A program made the translations under genes and the position numbers. 64,000 nt of DNA from Yersinia frederiksenii ATCC 33641 (GTDB taxonomy: Bacteria; Pseudomonadota; Gammaproteobacteria; Enterobacterales; Enterobacteriaceae): contig NZ_KN150731.1 of NCBI RefSeq assembly GCF_000754805.1, forward strand, positions 1,382,492-1,446,491, written 5' to 3'. The stretch's first letter is position 1. Each line of letters opens with the position of its first letter. Under the pieces are notes generated by a model. It saw only the letters and a list, made by a program, of their open reading frames with translations. It made no database searches and was not told the origin of the DNA. Below, in pieces: positions 52,398 through 63,380 of the stretch.

Positions 52398-52791
52398 ATA
52401 CTCGTCTGATTTGACGTAGTTGCCTCTATTCGATATTAACTTCATCGCTGGGCTATTTTGCAGGTGCTGCTATTTGTATTTTTGCGGCTCAGTTGCTGAA
52501 GTTAGCAAACAGCGCAATAATTTTATGGAATACTTTCATTTCTTACTCGATGTACATAATTTTGTGATGTCAGTCACAAAATGATACTCCTCGATATTCA
52601 ACATATCAATAACAAAACCAACATTTATCACCTCAATTGCCGATGGTATTTACTTATATTAACGCTGATTAACATGGCGGTTTGTAATTAACCACTGATA
52701 TCAATGACGGCATCGGCGCAGTTAACCTGCAACTGCGGATATGATATCCTCGACCACTTTCCTGCTGGCTAAACTCCATTCTGGAGGATGT
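52398..52791. other. Intergenic region between the second csp gene and ycaR
   Basis: About 390 bp after a strong terminator. It must hold the ycaR-kdsB promoter. A perfect CRP palindrome is at 52559-52582 and a TATATT at 52655-52660 could be a -10. A 36-codon frame (52581-52691) starts inside the CRP palindrome without a ribosome site and is not called as a gene. Confidence 0.55.
52559..52582. promoter_or_regulatory. Perfect CRP palindrome
   Basis: ATTTTGTGA-TGTCAG-TCACAAAAT: 9-bp arms are exact inverted repeats and contain the full CRP core TGTGA-N6-TCACA. Its centre is about 221 bp upstream of ycaR. The controlled promoter is not identified. Confidence 0.75.
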
Positions 52792-52974
52792 ATGGACCAC
52801 CGTTTACTCGAAATCGTTGCCTGTCCGGTCTGCAACGGCAAGTTGTACTTCAATAAAGAAAATCTTGAGCTGGTATGTAAAGCTGACAATCTGGCTTACC
52901 CGGTGCGTGATGGTATCCCGGTATTGTTAGAAAACGAGGCCCGCCCATTGTCAATTGATGAGAAGCACGCATGA
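52792..52974 (+). CDS. ycaR: YcaR, Trm112-like small protein
   Basis: 60-residue protein, the E. coli length, of the UPF0434/Trm112-like family, starting [20 protein letters not shown]. The CPVC pair suggests half of a zinc-ribbon; the function is unknown. GGAGG (52784-52788) supports the ATG at 52792 rather than the open-frame start at 52741. It overlaps kdsB by four bases (ATGA), so it may be a translational partner for kdsB. Confidence 0.94.
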   Translation: MDHRLLEIVACPVCNGKLYFNKENLELVCKADNLAYPVRDGIPVLLENEARPLSIDEKHA

Positions 52975-53723
52975 GTTTCATTGCTATAATTCCCGCCCGC
53001 TATGCTTCAACCCGCCTACCCGGTAAGCCACTGGCTGATATTGCGGGTAAACCCATGGTGGTTCATGTGATGAAGCAAGCGTTGGCGTCAGGTGCCTCTC
53101 GGGTTATTGTGGCAACAGACCATCCAGATGTGGTGAAAGCGGTTGAAGCCGCAGGGGGCGAGGTGTGTCTGACTCGTGCTGATCATCAGTCTGGTACCGA
53201 GCGCTTAGCCGAAGTTATTGAACGTTATAATTTTGCCGATGATGACATTATCGTCAATGTGCAGGGTGATGAGCCACTGATACCTCCGGTGATAATTCGT
53301 CAGGTGGCTGATAATTTGGCGGCCTCTAGCGCGGGTATGGCAACCCTTGCTGTGCCGATTGAAAGCAGTGAAGAAGCTTTTAATCCAAATGCGGTGAAAG
53401 TGGTTATGGATGCACAGGGTTATGCACTCTATTTTTCCCGTGCGGCGATCCCATGGGAGAGAGAGCGTTTTGCTCAATCTAAAGACACCATTGGTGACTG
53501 TTTCTTACGTCATATTGGTATCTATGCTTATCGTGCCGGTTTTATTCGCCGTTATGTCAATTGGGCTCCCAGTCAACTGGAACAAATCGAATTATTAGAG
53601 CAACTTCGCGTGCTGTGGTATGGCGAGAAAATCCATGTTGCTGTGGCAAAAGCCGCGCCTGCAGTTGGGGTGGATACTCAAGAAGATTTGGACCGAGTTC
53701 GGGCGATTATGCTCAATCAGTAA
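52971..53723 (+). CDS. kdsB: KdsB, CMP-Kdo synthetase
   Basis: 250-residue cytidylyltransferase that activates Kdo for lipopolysaccharide inner core. The nucleotide-binding start is [19 protein letters not shown], and [10 protein letters not shown] contributes the metal-binding Asp. [10 protein letters not shown] and [17 protein letters not shown] are family segments. Length is close to E. coli KdsB (248). It overlaps ycaR at ATGA. With msbA-lpxK upstream it keeps an LPS cluster together despite the csp/ydcJ insertion. A terminator follows. Confidence 0.97.
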   Translation: MSFIAIIPARYASTRLPGKPLADIAGKPMVVHVMKQALASGASRVIVATDHPDVVKAVEAAGGEVCLTRADHQSGTERLAEVIERYNFADDDIIVNVQGDEPLIPPVIIRQVADNLAASSAGMATLAVPIESSEEAFNPNAVKVVMDAQGYALYFSRAAIPWERERFAQSKDTIGDCFLRHIGIYAYRAGFIRRYVNWAPSQLEQIELLEQLRVLWYGEKIHVAVAKAAPAVGVDTQEDLDRVRAIMLNQ

Positions 53724-53748
53724 TTCAATAATAATAGCTAGAACTCCC

Positions 53749-53783
53749 ACGGCAGGTTCATGAGATCCTGCCGTTGTTATTTT
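53749..53783 (+). terminator. kdsB terminator
   Basis: ACGGCAGG (53749-53756) pairs with CCTGCCGT (53767-53774) around a 10-nt loop, followed by TGTTATTTT, about 25 bp after the kdsB stop. Confidence 0.83.
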
Positions 53784-53896
53784 ATAGCCGATGGTTTGAT
53801 TTTTATTATGGATGTTATTTGATCTGTGTTCTGGAAATATCCAGCCCACCATTCCATTATGAGCAATCCCTATAGTCAAATAATCGGAAGAGCTTT

Positions 53897-54790
53897 ATGG
53901 AACAGCTGAAAGCTGAGTTGAGCGTGGTGCTTGGAGAGTCTATTACCCGCCTTGAGTGTATCAGCGAGCAGCCCTATGCCCATCTCTATGCAATGTATAA
54001 TCAGCAGGGGCAGGCTATTCCATTGTTGGCCAAGAGTTATGTCTGTCAGGGGATTGCACAGCAAGAGGCATATAAACTGTCAATGTTGTCGCGTGAAGGC
54101 GATATTCGCCTACCGACAGTGTATGGCTTAGTCATGACCCATCAATCCCCATATAAAGAAATTCTGCTGATGGAGCGTCTACGTGGCGTTTCAGTGGAAG
54201 CGCCAACTCGGACCGGGGAGCGCTGGGATGCTCTGATGGATCAGATAGTTGAAGGTGTATTAGCCTGGCACCGCATTGATAGCCATGGCTGTGTTGGTAA
54301 TGTTGATAGCACACAGGAAAATGATTGGTTCAGTTGGTATCAGCAACGTGTCGAAGTGTTATGGGCCACACTATCAAATATGAATTCGCCAGTCATAACT
54401 CTGGAAGACCGTGCGGTACTTTATCGTGCTAGGGCCTCCTTAAGTGCACTTTTTGCCGGTTTTGACGACAGTTCAGTGCTGGTTCACGGCAATCTCACCT
54501 TACGCAGTATGCTGAAAGATGCACGCAGCGATCAGTTATTGGCGATGCTGAATCCTGGCCCGATACTATGGGCCCCACGCGAGTATGATTTATTCCGTCT
54601 CAGTGAAGAGGGAATGCCGAGCCAACTATTTTATCGCTATCTCAATAAAGCACCGGTTTCTGAATCCTTTGTTGCCCGTCGTTGGCTTTATACTGTTTGG
54701 GAACTGGTATCTCGTTTTATTCATACCGGCAATTTAGACCGGGCTTTATTTGATAATGCGGCCCGGCAACTTTTACCTTGGCTAGATTAA
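53897..54790 (+). CDS. ycbJ: YcbJ, phosphotransferase-like protein
   Basis: 297 residues, the E. coli YcbJ length, starting MEQLKAELSVVLGESITRLE. It resembles the aminoglycoside phosphotransferase/kinase-like fold: LLMERLRGVSVEAP is the hinge-type segment and VLVHGNLTLRSML corresponds to the catalytic HxN loop (with Asn rather than Asp after Gly). WAPREYDLFRL takes the place of the metal-binding segment. No substrate is known. It is convergent with elyC. Confidence 0.88.
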   Translation: MEQLKAELSVVLGESITRLECISEQPYAHLYAMYNQQGQAIPLLAKSYVCQGIAQQEAYKLSMLSREGDIRLPTVYGLVMTHQSPYKEILLMERLRGVSVEAPTRTGERWDALMDQIVEGVLAWHRIDSHGCVGNVDSTQENDWFSWYQQRVEVLWATLSNMNSPVITLEDRAVLYRARASLSALFAGFDDSSVLVHGNLTLRSMLKDARSDQLLAMLNPGPILWAPREYDLFRLSEEGMPSQLFYRYLNKAPVSESFVARRWLYTVWELVSRFIHTGNLDRALFDNAARQLLPWLD

Positions 54791-54808
54791 ATATCTCTGT
54801 CATCTCTT

Positions 54809-55579
54809 TCAATTTGCTGATGGGCTATTTTCAGTTAATTTCTGCCATATTAATCCCAATGTTTCATACCAGGCCCGCTCGGAATGGCCGAGATACACAG
54901 CGGCTGGAATAGTGCGCTCCCAGCTATGTAACGGTGTGGTAATAGCTAACTGATTGGCCGGTGCTGCAATAGGATGCAACCCCTTTGCCACGAAGAACTT
55001 CATCGCCCGTGGCAAATGGCTGGCGGAAGTCACCAACAAAAATGGCTTATCACCCACCAAGCTCGCCACGGCGGCGGCTTCTTCGACAGTATCTTTGGGC
55101 TGATCTAATGCAATAATGTTCTCGGCTGGGACACCTAAACTTTCAGCAACCTGTGCTGCGGTTCTTGCGCTGCTTTGACTGTTGGGGCCAGCACCGCCAG
55201 TAAACACCATTTTTGCATCGGGATGAGCACGATATAGCCGGATTCCCTCTGTTACCCGTGGCAAACTATTTGCGAATAAATTCGCACTTGGCGCCCAATT
55301 CGGATTAAACGTGTAGCCGCCACCAAGTACAACAATGTAATCTACCGGGTCGTTTCCCTGATAAGTTGCGTATTGCTTTTCCAACGGCAACAGCAGGCGA
55401 TCTGCGACAGGTTGTAGGCTAATAAGCAGTAATACCAGCCAACTTAATGCAAAAAGCGTTTTGCCGCTTTTCTGCCAACGGGTAAACCACAATAAGATGA
55501 GTGCCAGTCCCATAAGAATGAGTACCAAGGGCAGTGGCATTAATAAGCCGCCGACAAACTTTTTTAGGGTAAAAAGCAT
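54809..55579 (-). CDS. elyC: ElyC (YcbC), DUF218 envelope protein
   Basis: 256-residue inner-membrane protein (E. coli 259) with two N-terminal membrane segments (MPLPLVLILMGLALILLWF and LFALSWLVLLLISLQPVA). The periplasmic DUF218 domain has the signature DYIVVLGGGYTFNPNW, MVFTGGAGPNSQS and LVTSASHLPRAMKFF. In E. coli ElyC is needed for peptidoglycan integrity at low temperature and affects undecaprenyl-phosphate carrier use. It is divergent from cmoM across 190 bp. Confidence 0.92.
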   Translation of the reverse strand: MLFTLKKFVGGLLMPLPLVLILMGLALILLWFTRWQKSGKTLFALSWLVLLLISLQPVADRLLLPLEKQYATYQGNDPVDYIVVLGGGYTFNPNWAPSANLFANSLPRVTEGIRLYRAHPDAKMVFTGGAGPNSQSSARTAAQVAESLGVPAENIIALDQPKDTVEEAAAVASLVGDKPFLLVTSASHLPRAMKFFVAKGLHPIAAPANQLAITTPLHSWERTIPAAVYLGHSERAWYETLGLIWQKLTENSPSAN

Positions 55580-55769
55580 AAAAACAGGAACCTTTTGGCT
55601 GAAAAAACGGCATTTGGTGATGATTATGGGCCAAGAAGATTTATTCTAAGTCAGGCTGTGCCAAAATAGCAGGTTGGTAGTCATTCTTTTTGCTATAGCC
55701 ATTGATTTGTACGTCTCTATCAACGCGGGTAAATCAATAGTTATATTGATGATGGTGGAACAGTTATCT

Positions 55770-56555
55770 ATGCAGGATCGCAATTTCGATGATATTGCCG
55801 AGAAGTTTTCCCGCAATATCTACGGCACGACGAAAGGCATGATTCGTCAAGCGGTGGTTTGGCAAGATATCACCGGGCTGTTAGCGCAGTTACCGCAACG
55901 CCCGTTACGGATTTTAGATGCTGGTGGTGGCGAAGGGCATATGGCTTGCCAACTGGCGGCATTAGGTCATCAGGTTCTATTATGTGACTTGTCTGCGGAG
56001 ATGATTCAGCGTGCTAAAGTTGCCGCTGAAGAAAAAGGTGTGAGCCACAACATGCAATTTGTACAAAGTGCGGCTCAGGACATCACCCAACATTTAGAAC
56101 AGCCAGTTGATCTGATATTGTTCCATGCGGTTTTAGAATGGATTGCAGAACCTCAACAAGTTCTGCAAATACTTTTTAATGCGCTAAAACCCGGTGGTGC
56201 GCTTTCATTGATGTTTTTCAATGCCAATGGGTTGGTGATGCGTAATGCGGTATTGGGTAATTTTCAGTTGGCAATACCGGGTGTCAAGAGGCGCCGGCAG
56301 CGCTCGCTGTCACCGCAATATCCTTTAGACCCACCGACGGTATATGGTTGGCTTGAGCAAATGGGATTAACCATTAGCGGTAAGACGGGAGTGCGGGTGT
56401 TTCACGATTACATGAAAAATAAACAGCAACAAGTCGATGAGTTTGCTGAATTATTGGCGTTGGAACAGCGCTATTGCCGGCAGGAGCCCTTTATCAGTTT
56501 GGGGCGCTACGTGCATGTCATGGCGTTTAAGCCGAATCTGAAGGACCCATTATGA
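55770..56555 (+). CDS. cmoM: CmoM (SmtA), tRNA 5-carboxymethoxyuridine methyltransferase
   Basis: 261-residue class I SAM methyltransferase, the E. coli length, that methylates cmo5U34 to mcmo5U in tRNA. SAM motif I is [16 protein letters not shown]; further motifs are [11 protein letters not shown] and [12 protein letters not shown]. The frame is open to 55674; I chose the ATG at 55770 because its product starts [20 protein letters not shown] exactly like E. coli. ATGs at 55749 and 55752 are possible but lack support. It overlaps mukF by four bases (ATGA) as first gene of the muk operon. Confidence 0.95.
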   Translation: MQDRNFDDIAEKFSRNIYGTTKGMIRQAVVWQDITGLLAQLPQRPLRILDAGGGEGHMACQLAALGHQVLLCDLSAEMIQRAKVAAEEKGVSHNMQFVQSAAQDITQHLEQPVDLILFHAVLEWIAEPQQVLQILFNALKPGGALSLMFFNANGLVMRNAVLGNFQLAIPGVKRRRQRSLSPQYPLDPPTVYGWLEQMGLTISGKTGVRVFHDYMKNKQQQVDEFAELLALEQRYCRQEPFISLGRYVHVMAFKPNLKDPL

Positions 56556-57874
56556 GTGAATTTTCCCAGACAGTACCCGAACTGGTCGCCTGGGCGCGAA
56601 AAAATGATTTTTCGATTACTCTGCCAACGGAGCGTCTGGCCTTTCTTATGGCTATTGCTACCTTAAACGGTGAGCGGCTGGACGGCGAAATGAGCGAAGG
56701 GGAGTTGGTTGATGCATTTCGTCATGTCAGTAAAGGTTTTGAACAGACCAGCGAAACCGTGGCAGTGCGCGCCAATAATGCCATCAATGACATGGTACGC
56801 CAGCGTTTACTGAACCGCTTTACCAGTGAAATGGCCGACGGTAATGCTATTTACCGCCTGACGCCATTGGGCATTGGTATCACTGACTATTATATCCGCC
56901 AGCGTGAGTTCTCCACTCTGCGCTTGTCGATGCAGTTGTCGATTGTGGCGCAAGAGCTACAACGCGCAGCCGAAGCGGCAGAAGAGGGTGGAGATGAATT
57001 CCATTGGCACCGAAATGTGTTTGCCCCGCTCAAATATTCTGTAGCTGAAATCTTTGACAGTATTGATATGACGCAGCGCTTGATGGATGAACAGCAGCAT
57101 AGCGTGAAGGAAGATATCGCCGCACTGCTGAATCAAGACTGGCGTGCCGCTATTGCTAGCTGCGAAATGTTGCTGTCAGAAACCTCCGGTACACTGCGAG
57201 AATTACAAGATACGTTGGAAGCCGCGGGTGATAAGCTGCAGGCGAATTTATTGCGGATTCAGGAAGCCACCATCGGCAATGCCGGTCTGGATCTGGTTGA
57301 TAAGCTGGTCTTTGATCTGCAAAGCAAACTTGACCGCATTATTAGTTGGGGTCAGCAGGCCATTGACCTGTGGATCGGTTATGACCGCCATGTACACAAG
57401 TTTATCCGTACTGCAATTGATATGGATAAAAACCGGGTATTCGCCCAGCGTTTGCGCCAATCAGTTCAAAATTATTTTGATAGCCCTTGGGCTCTTACCT
57501 ACGCCAACGCCGATCGCTTGCTGGATATGCGCGATGAAGAGTTGGCATTGCGTAGTGAAGAGGTTACCGGGGAGCTGCCACCGGATCTGGAGTTTGAAGA
57601 GTTTAATGAGATCCGTGAGCAGCTAGCCGCCATGATTGAGCAGGCATTGCTGGTTTACCAGCAGCAGAAACTGCCACTTAATCTGGGGGAAGTGATGCGC
57701 GATTACCTCGCGCAATATCCGCGTGCTCGTCATTTCGACGTGGCTCGTATCCTGGTCGACCAGGCAGTTCGCCTTGGTGTGGCCGAAGCCGATTTCTCAG
57801 GGTTACCAGCTCAATGGTTGGCAATCAATGATTACGGAGCCAAGGTGCAGGCACATGTCATCAACAAATATTGA
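56552..57874 (+). CDS. mukF: MukF, kleisin of the MukBEF condensin
   Basis: 440 residues, the E. coli length. An N-terminal winged-helix dimerisation domain starts [20 protein letters not shown], and a long helical middle region follows (with [20 protein letters not shown]). The C-terminal winged helix contacts the MukB head (ending [14 protein letters not shown]). It bridges MukB heads and recruits MukE. It overlaps cmoM by four bases and mukE by 20, so the operon is tightly coupled. Confidence 0.97.
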   Translation: MSEFSQTVPELVAWARKNDFSITLPTERLAFLMAIATLNGERLDGEMSEGELVDAFRHVSKGFEQTSETVAVRANNAINDMVRQRLLNRFTSEMADGNAIYRLTPLGIGITDYYIRQREFSTLRLSMQLSIVAQELQRAAEAAEEGGDEFHWHRNVFAPLKYSVAEIFDSIDMTQRLMDEQQHSVKEDIAALLNQDWRAAIASCEMLLSETSGTLRELQDTLEAAGDKLQANLLRIQEATIGNAGLDLVDKLVFDLQSKLDRIISWGQQAIDLWIGYDRHVHKFIRTAIDMDKNRVFAQRLRQSVQNYFDSPWALTYANADRLLDMRDEELALRSEEVTGELPPDLEFEEFNEIREQLAAMIEQALLVYQQQKLPLNLGEVMRDYLAQYPRARHFDVARILVDQAVRLGVAEADFSGLPAQWLAINDYGAKVQAHVINKY

Positions 57875-58583
57875 AGTAGTAATGCCGGTTAAACTGGCTC
57901 AGGCATTGGCCAACTCACTGTTTCCGGCACTCGATAGCCAGCTGCGCGCTGGCCGTCATATCGGTATTGATGAGCTGGATAATCATGCCTTCCTGATGGA
58001 TTTTCAGGAACAACTGGAAGAGTTTTATACCCGTTATAACGTGGAATTAATCCGTGCACCGGAAGGCTTCTTCTATTTACGCCCGCGTTCGACCACCCTT
58101 ATTCCGCGTTCAGTGTTATCTGAGTTGGATATGATGGTTGGCAAAATTCTCTGTTATCTGTACCTCAGCCCGGAGCGCTTAGCCCATGAAGGTATTTTTG
58201 CGCAGCATGAGTTGTACGAAGAGCTGCTAAGTCTGGCTGATGAGAGCAAATTGCTGAAATTCGTTAATCAGCGCTCAACCGGTTCAGATTTGGATAAGCA
58301 GAAGTTGCAGGAAAAAGTACGAACGTCACTCAACCGGCTACGTCGTTTGGGAATGATCTACTTTATGGGCAATGACAGTAGCAAATTCCGTATCACTGAG
58401 GCGGTGTTCCGCTTTGGTGCCGACGTGCGCAGTGGCGATGACCCACGCGAAGCCCAGTTACGCATGATCCGTGATGGTGAAGCCATGGCGGTAGAGAACA
58501 GTCTGTCACTCCATGATGAAAGCGATGAAACCGATATCACCATGGGTAATGCAACGGACAGTGCAGAGGATGAACAGGAATGA
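57855..58583 (+). CDS. mukE: MukE, condensin accessory subunit
   Basis: 242 residues (E. coli 234), starting [20 protein letters not shown]. Tandem winged-helix domains bind MukF and DNA; conserved blocks are [20 protein letters not shown] and [20 protein letters not shown]. The acidic C-terminus is several residues longer than in E. coli. The frame is open to 57723, inside mukF, but the family start is at 57855, giving a 20-nt overlap with mukF. It overlaps mukB by four bases (ATGA). Confidence 0.95.
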   Translation: MSSTNIEVVMPVKLAQALANSLFPALDSQLRAGRHIGIDELDNHAFLMDFQEQLEEFYTRYNVELIRAPEGFFYLRPRSTTLIPRSVLSELDMMVGKILCYLYLSPERLAHEGIFAQHELYEELLSLADESKLLKFVNQRSTGSDLDKQKLQEKVRTSLNRLRRLGMIYFMGNDSSKFRITEAVFRFGADVRSGDDPREAQLRMIRDGEAMAVENSLSLHDESDETDITMGNATDSAEDEQE

Positions 58584-61500
58584 TTGAACGCGGTAAGTTT
58601 CGCTCACTGACGCTAGTTAACTGGAATGGTTTCTTTGCTCGAACATTCGATCTTGATGAGTTGGTCACCACTTTATCCGGGGGGAATGGTTCAGGGAAAT
58701 CCACCACCATGGCGGCTTTCGTTACTGCACTGATCCCTGACCTGACATTACTGCACTTTCGTAACACCACCGAAGCCGGGGCGACCAGTGGTTCGCGCGA
58801 TAAAGGCTTGCACGGTAAATTGCGTGCCGGGGTGTGTTATTCCACTTTAGATGTGGTCAACTCCCGCCATCAGCGCGTGGTAGTAGGGGTGCGCCTGCAA
58901 CAAGTTGCCGGACGTGATCGTAAAGTTGATATTAAGCCTTTCACTATCCAAGGGTTGCCGACAGCTATTCAGCCAACAGAAATCCTCACCGAGGTGGTGG
59001 GTGAGCGCCAGGCGCGCGTGTTGTCATTGCCCGAACTGAAAGAGCGCGTTGAAGCGATGGAAGGGGTGCAATTTAAGCAATTTAACTCCATCACTGATTA
59101 CCACGCCTTGATGTTTGATTTAGGGGTGATTCCAAAGCGTTTACGCTCTTCCGCGGACCGCAGTAAATTCTATCGTTTGATTGAAGCGTCATTGTACGGT
59201 GGTATCTCCAGCGCCATTACCCGTTCACTTCGCGACTATTTATTGCCAGAAAACAGCGGAGTACGTAAAGCCTTCCAAGACATGGAGTCGGCGTTACGTG
59301 AAAACCGCATGACTCTTGAGGCGATTCGCGTTACCCAGTCTGACCGTGACCTGTTTAAGCACTTGATCTCAGAGGCAACGTCCTACGTTGCTGCTGACTA
59401 TATGCGCCATGCCAATGAGCGGCGTATTCACCTTGACGGTGCTTTGGTATTACGCCGTGACTTACTGGCCAGCCGTAAGCAACTGGTGACCGAACAGTAT
59501 CGGCATGTCGAAATGTCGCGCGAATTGGCGGAACAGACTGGGGCAGAATCTGACCTCGAAACCGACTATCAGGCAGCCAGCGACCATCTGAGTTTAGTTC
59601 AGGCGGCGATGCGCCAGCAGGAAAAGATCGAGCGCTATCAGAGTGACCTGGAAGAACTGACTTACCGGCTGGAAGAGCAAAATGAAGTTGTTGCCGAGTC
59701 AAGCGAGCAGCAAGCTGACAATGAAGCACATGCCGAAGCCGCAGAGCTGGAAGTTGACGAACTGAAAAGTCAGTTGGCTGATTATCAGCAAGCACTAGAT
59801 GTGCAGCAGACACGAGCCATTCAATATCAACAAGCATTACAGGCCTTGGAACGTGCGCGTGCGTTGTGCCAGCTGCCAGAATTAACGGCTGATAATGCTG
59901 AAGAGTGGCTGGAAACTTTCCAGGCCAAAGAGCAAGAAGCAACCGAGTCTTTATTGCAGCTTGAACAAAAACTGAGTGTTGCTGATGCGGCGCATAGCCA
60001 ATTTGAGCAAGCTTATCAGCTGGTGGTGGCGATTGCCGGTCAAGTCAGTCGCAGTGAAGCTTGGCAGACCGCGCGTGAATTATTACGTGACTGGCCGTCT
60101 CAGCAACATTTGGCTGAGCGCGTTCAGCCACTGCGCATGCGTCTGTCCGAATTGGAACAGCGCTTGCGTGCCCAGCAAGATGCCGAGCGCTTATTGCAGG
60201 AATTCTGCAAACGTCAGGGGCAGGAATATCAGCCGGAAGAGCTGGAAGAGTTGCAGCGCGAGCTGGAATCTCAAGTTGAAGAGCTTTCTCTCAGTGTTAG
60301 TGATGCCGGTGAGCGGCGCATGGAAATGCGTCAGGAACTGGAACAACTGAAGCAGAAAATTCAGGAACTTACAGCACGAGCTCCGGTTTGGCTAGCGGCA
60401 CAAGATGCGTTGAGCCAACTCAGTGAGCAAAGTGGCGAAACGCTGCAAGATAGCCGTCAGGTCACTGAGTACATGCAGCAGTTGCTGGAGCGTGAGCGCG
60501 AAACCACGGTTGAGCGCGATGAAGTGGCCGCGACCAAACGTGCCATTGATGCACAAATCGAGCGGCTGAGCCAGCCAAGTGGTGCTGAAGATGCACGGAT
60601 GATTGCGTTGGCCGAACGTTTTGGCGGCGTGCTGTTATCCGAAATTTATGACGATGTGACCATCGACGATGCGCCATACTTCTCTGCATTATATGGCCCA
60701 TCGCGCCACGGTATAGTAGTGCCAGACTTATCATTGGTACGTGACCAATTGCAGGGGCTGGAAGATTGCCCGGAAGATCTCTATCTCATCGAAGGGGACC
60801 CGCAGTCATTTGATGACAGCGTATTTGCCGTCGAAGAGCATGAAAAAGCGGTGGTGGTGAAAATTGCCGATCGCCAATGGCGTTATTCGCGCTACCCGGA
60901 AGTGCCACTGTTCGGCCGTGCTGCCCGTGAAAGCCGGCTGGAATCACTGTATCAAGAGCGCGATAGCTTGGCAGAGCGCTATGCGACGTTGTCTTTTGAT
61001 GTGCAAAAAACGCAGCGCCTGCATCAAGCCTTCAGCCGTTTTATTGGCTCTCATCTGGCAGTGGCATTTGATTCTGATCCCGAAGCTGAAATTCGCCTGT
61101 TGAATACTCGCCGTGGCGAAATTGAGCGCGCCCTGAGTGCACATGAAGATCAAAATCAACAACAACGCCAGCAATTCGAACAGGCTAAAGAGGGTATTTC
61201 AGCCCTTAACCGCCTGATCCCGCTGGTTTCACTGTTACTTGATGATACTTTGACTGACCGTGTTGAAGAGATAACCGAGGAGCTGGCAGAAGCACAAGAA
61301 GCCGCTCGTCATATTCAAAAACACGGGGCTTCACTGACCAAACTTGAGCCGCTGTTGGCGGTACTGCAAAGTGACCCGCAGCAGCACGAACAGCTGCAAG
61401 AAAACTATGCACTGGCACAAAACAGCCAGCGCCAGGCGAAGCAGCAAGCTTTTGCATTGATTGAAGTAGTTCAGCGCCGTGCACACTTTAGCTATACCGA

Positions 61501-63037
61501 TTCCGCAGGCATGCTGACGGAAAACTCTGATCTCAATGATAAGCTACGCCAGCGTTTAGAGCAGGCAGAAGCTGAGCGTACCCGCGCCCGTGAGCAGTTA
61601 CGTCAGTATCAGGCCCAGTTCACGCAATACAATCAGGTGTTGGCATCATTAAAAAGTTCTTATGATGCCAAACGTGACATGCTCAAAGAGTTGAGTCAGG
61701 AGCTGGTGGATATTGGCGTTCAGGCAGATCCTGATGCTGAGGCCCGCGCTCGTACTCGCCGTGATGAACTGCATGCTGCATTGAGTGCCAACCGCTCACG
61801 CCGTAATCAGTTAGAAAAGCAGCTGACTTTCTGTGAAGCCGAGATGGACAGCTTGCAGAAGAAACTGCGCAAGTTGGAGCGGGATTATCATCAGATTCGC
61901 GAGCAAGTGGTTAATGCTAAAGCGGGCTGGTGTGCGGTGATGCGAATGGTGAAAGATAATGGTGTTGAGCGCCGCTTACATCGTCGGGAACTGGCTTATA
62001 TGGATGGCGACGAATTGCGCTCAATGTCGGATAAGGCGTTGGGGGCATTGCGTCTGGCGGTAGCCGATAATGAACATCTACGTGATGTGCTGCGGTTGTC
62101 TGAAGATCCCAAACGGCCTGAACGTAAAGTCCAGTTCTATATTGCGGTGTACCAACATCTGCGTGAGCGTATTCGTCAGGATATTATCCGTACTGATGAT
62201 CCAGTTGAAGCCATTGAACAAATGGAGATTGAGCTGGGTCGTCTGACCGAGGAACTGACGGCCCGTGAGCAGAAACTGGCGATCAGTTCAAAAAGCGTCT
62301 CGAATATCATCCGTAAAACCATTCAGCGTGAACAGAATCGTATTCGTATGCTGAATCAAGGCCTGCAAGCCGTGTCATTCGGTCAGGTGAAGAGTGTGCG
62401 GCTGAATGTGAATGTGCGTGAAGCCCATGCAACCTTGCTTGATGTGTTATCCGAGCAGCAAGAGCAGCATCAGGATCTGTTCAACAGTAACCGCCTGACC
62501 TTCTCTGAAGCACTGGCAAAACTCTATCAGCGTCTAAACCCACAAATGGATATGGGGCAGCGTTTGCCGCAAACTATTGGTGAAGAGTTACTGGATTATC
62601 GTAACTATTTGGAGCTGGAAGTTGAGGTTTACCGTGGTGCTGATGGTTGGTTACGGGCAGAGAGTGGGGCATTATCAACCGGTGAGGCTATCGGTACCGG
62701 GATGTCTATTCTGGTGATGGTTGTTCAAAGTTGGGAAGAGGAATCGCGTCGTTTACGTGGCAAAGATATTTCGCCGTGCCGTCTACTGTTCCTGGATGAG
62801 GCCGCGCGTCTGGATGCAAAATCCATCGCGACATTATTCGAATTGTGCGAGCGGCTAGAAATGCAGTTAATTATTGCTGCGCCAGAAAATATTAGTCCAG
62901 AAAAAGGGACAACGTATAAGCTGGTACGAAAAGTCTTCCAAAATCATGAACATGTACATGTTGTTGGCTTACGCGGTTTTGCAAATGAAATTCCAACGCT
63001 GCCATCAAAGCCTGTTGAACAGCAGCAACCCGGTTAA
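58580..63037 (+). CDS. mukB: MukB, SMC-like chromosome condensin ATPase
   Basis: 1485 residues (E. coli 1486). The N-terminal head has Walker [10 protein letters not shown] (about residues 34-42); a long coiled coil with a hinge near 650-790 follows; the C-terminal head has signature [10 protein letters not shown] and Walker [13 protein letters not shown]. It dimerises at the hinge, binds topoisomerase IV and compacts and segregates the chromosome with MukEF. It is the last gene of the cmoM-mukFEB operon and is followed by a strong terminator. Confidence 0.98.
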   Translation: MIERGKFRSLTLVNWNGFFARTFDLDELVTTLSGGNGSGKSTTMAAFVTALIPDLTLLHFRNTTEAGATSGSRDKGLHGKLRAGVCYSTLDVVNSRHQRVVVGVRLQQVAGRDRKVDIKPFTIQGLPTAIQPTEILTEVVGERQARVLSLPELKERVEAMEGVQFKQFNSITDYHALMFDLGVIPKRLRSSADRSKFYRLIEASLYGGISSAITRSLRDYLLPENSGVRKAFQDMESALRENRMTLEAIRVTQSDRDLFKHLISEATSYVAADYMRHANERRIHLDGALVLRRDLLASRKQLVTEQYRHVEMSRELAEQTGAESDLETDYQAASDHLSLVQAAMRQQEKIERYQSDLEELTYRLEEQNEVVAESSEQQADNEAHAEAAELEVDELKSQLADYQQALDVQQTRAIQYQQALQALERARALCQLPELTADNAEEWLETFQAKEQEATESLLQLEQKLSVADAAHSQFEQAYQLVVAIAGQVSRSEAWQTARELLRDWPSQQHLAERVQPLRMRLSELEQRLRAQQDAERLLQEFCKRQGQEYQPEELEELQRELESQVEELSLSVSDAGERRMEMRQELEQLKQKIQELTARAPVWLAAQDALSQLSEQSGETLQDSRQVTEYMQQLLERERETTVERDEVAATKRAIDAQIERLSQPSGAEDARMIALAERFGGVLLSEIYDDVTIDDAPYFSALYGPSRHGIVVPDLSLVRDQLQGLEDCPEDLYLIEGDPQSFDDSVFAVEEHEKAVVVKIADRQWRYSRYPEVPLFGRAARESRLESLYQERDSLAERYATLSFDVQKTQRLHQAFSRFIGSHLAVAFDSDPEAEIRLLNTRRGEIERALSAHEDQNQQQRQQFEQAKEGISALNRLIPLVSLLLDDTLTDRVEEITEELAEAQEAARHIQKHGASLTKLEPLLAVLQSDPQQHEQLQENYALAQNSQRQAKQQAFALIEVVQRRAHFSYTDSAGMLTENSDLNDKLRQRLEQAEAERTRAREQLRQYQAQFTQYNQVLASLKSSYDAKRDMLKELSQELVDIGVQADPDAEARARTRRDELHAALSANRSRRNQLEKQLTFCEAEMDSLQKKLRKLERDYHQIREQVVNAKAGWCAVMRMVKDNGVERRLHRRELAYMDGDELRSMSDKALGALRLAVADNEHLRDVLRLSEDPKRPERKVQFYIAVYQHLRERIRQDIIRTDDPVEAIEQMEIELGRLTEELTAREQKLAISSKSVSNIIRKTIQREQNRIRMLNQGLQAVSFGQVKSVRLNVNVREAHATLLDVLSEQQEQHQDLFNSNRLTFSEALAKLYQRLNPQMDMGQRLPQTIGEELLDYRNYLELEVEVYRGADGWLRAESGALSTGEAIGTGMSILVMVVQSWEEESRRLRGKDISPCRLLFLDEAARLDAKSIATLFELCERLEMQLIIAAPENISPEKGTTYKLVRKVFQNHEHVHVVGLRGFANEIPTLPSKPVEQQQPG

Positions 63038-63078
63038 TTACTGTTCAGTGAAAGCGTGAATAATAATTAATTCCATTT

Positions 63079-63104
63079 AATGGCCGCTTAGCGGCCATTT
63101 TTAT
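63079..63104 (+). terminator. mukB terminator
   Basis: AATGGCCGC pairs with GCGGCCATT around TTA, followed by TTTTATTT, about 40 bp after the mukB stop. Confidence 0.92.
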
Positions 63105-63219
63105 TTGCTGGCACATTTGAGGGTTATATTTTATAACCAGAGAAAATCTGTTAGCGTAACGTAAATGGCTAAATTTGTAATATTGGCCGCCCAGTAGGAT
63201 TTCTGTTTGTATAATAATG

Positions 63220-63336
63220 TTAATACCCAAAGAGAGTGGTATTGCAGTCGAACAACAAACAATACTGAGCGGATTCCCGTCAGTCATTCGGGTGAGAAAG
63301 CCGCTAGCATGCTGCGACTTCAGGGAAGAAAGGTAA
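63220..63336. repeat. ERIC-like element upstream of ldtD
   Basis: The left end TAATACCCAAAG and a following TTGCAG match Yersinia ERIC termini. The core GGATTCCCGTCAG with TCATTCGGGTGAG (63281-63295) matches the ERIC centre (GATTCCC...TTCGGGTGAG). The right end GCTGCGACTTCA fits the other terminus. At about 117 bp it is near the standard 127 bp. It ends about 45 bp before the ldtD ATG, so it probably lies in the leader. The consensus is from memory. Confidence 0.6.
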
Positions 63337-63380
63337 CGACAGACTATGACGTATTTAGACAAGCATACCGGGGGCATAGA

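Larger units (their letters stand above)
63038..63380. other. Intergenic region between mukB and ldtD
   Basis: 343 bp. It contains the mukB terminator, a perfect TATAAT (63210-63215) that could be an ldtD -10 although no good -35 is at 17 bp, and an ERIC-like element (63220-63336). A GGGGG run (63371-63375) can serve as the ldtD ribosome site. Confidence 0.5.

Noticed and set aside
52581-52691. A 36-codon frame with a hydrophobic C-terminus in the csp-ycaR gap
   Set aside because: It begins inside the CRP palindrome with no ribosome site. I keep it only as a possibility under the CRP finding.
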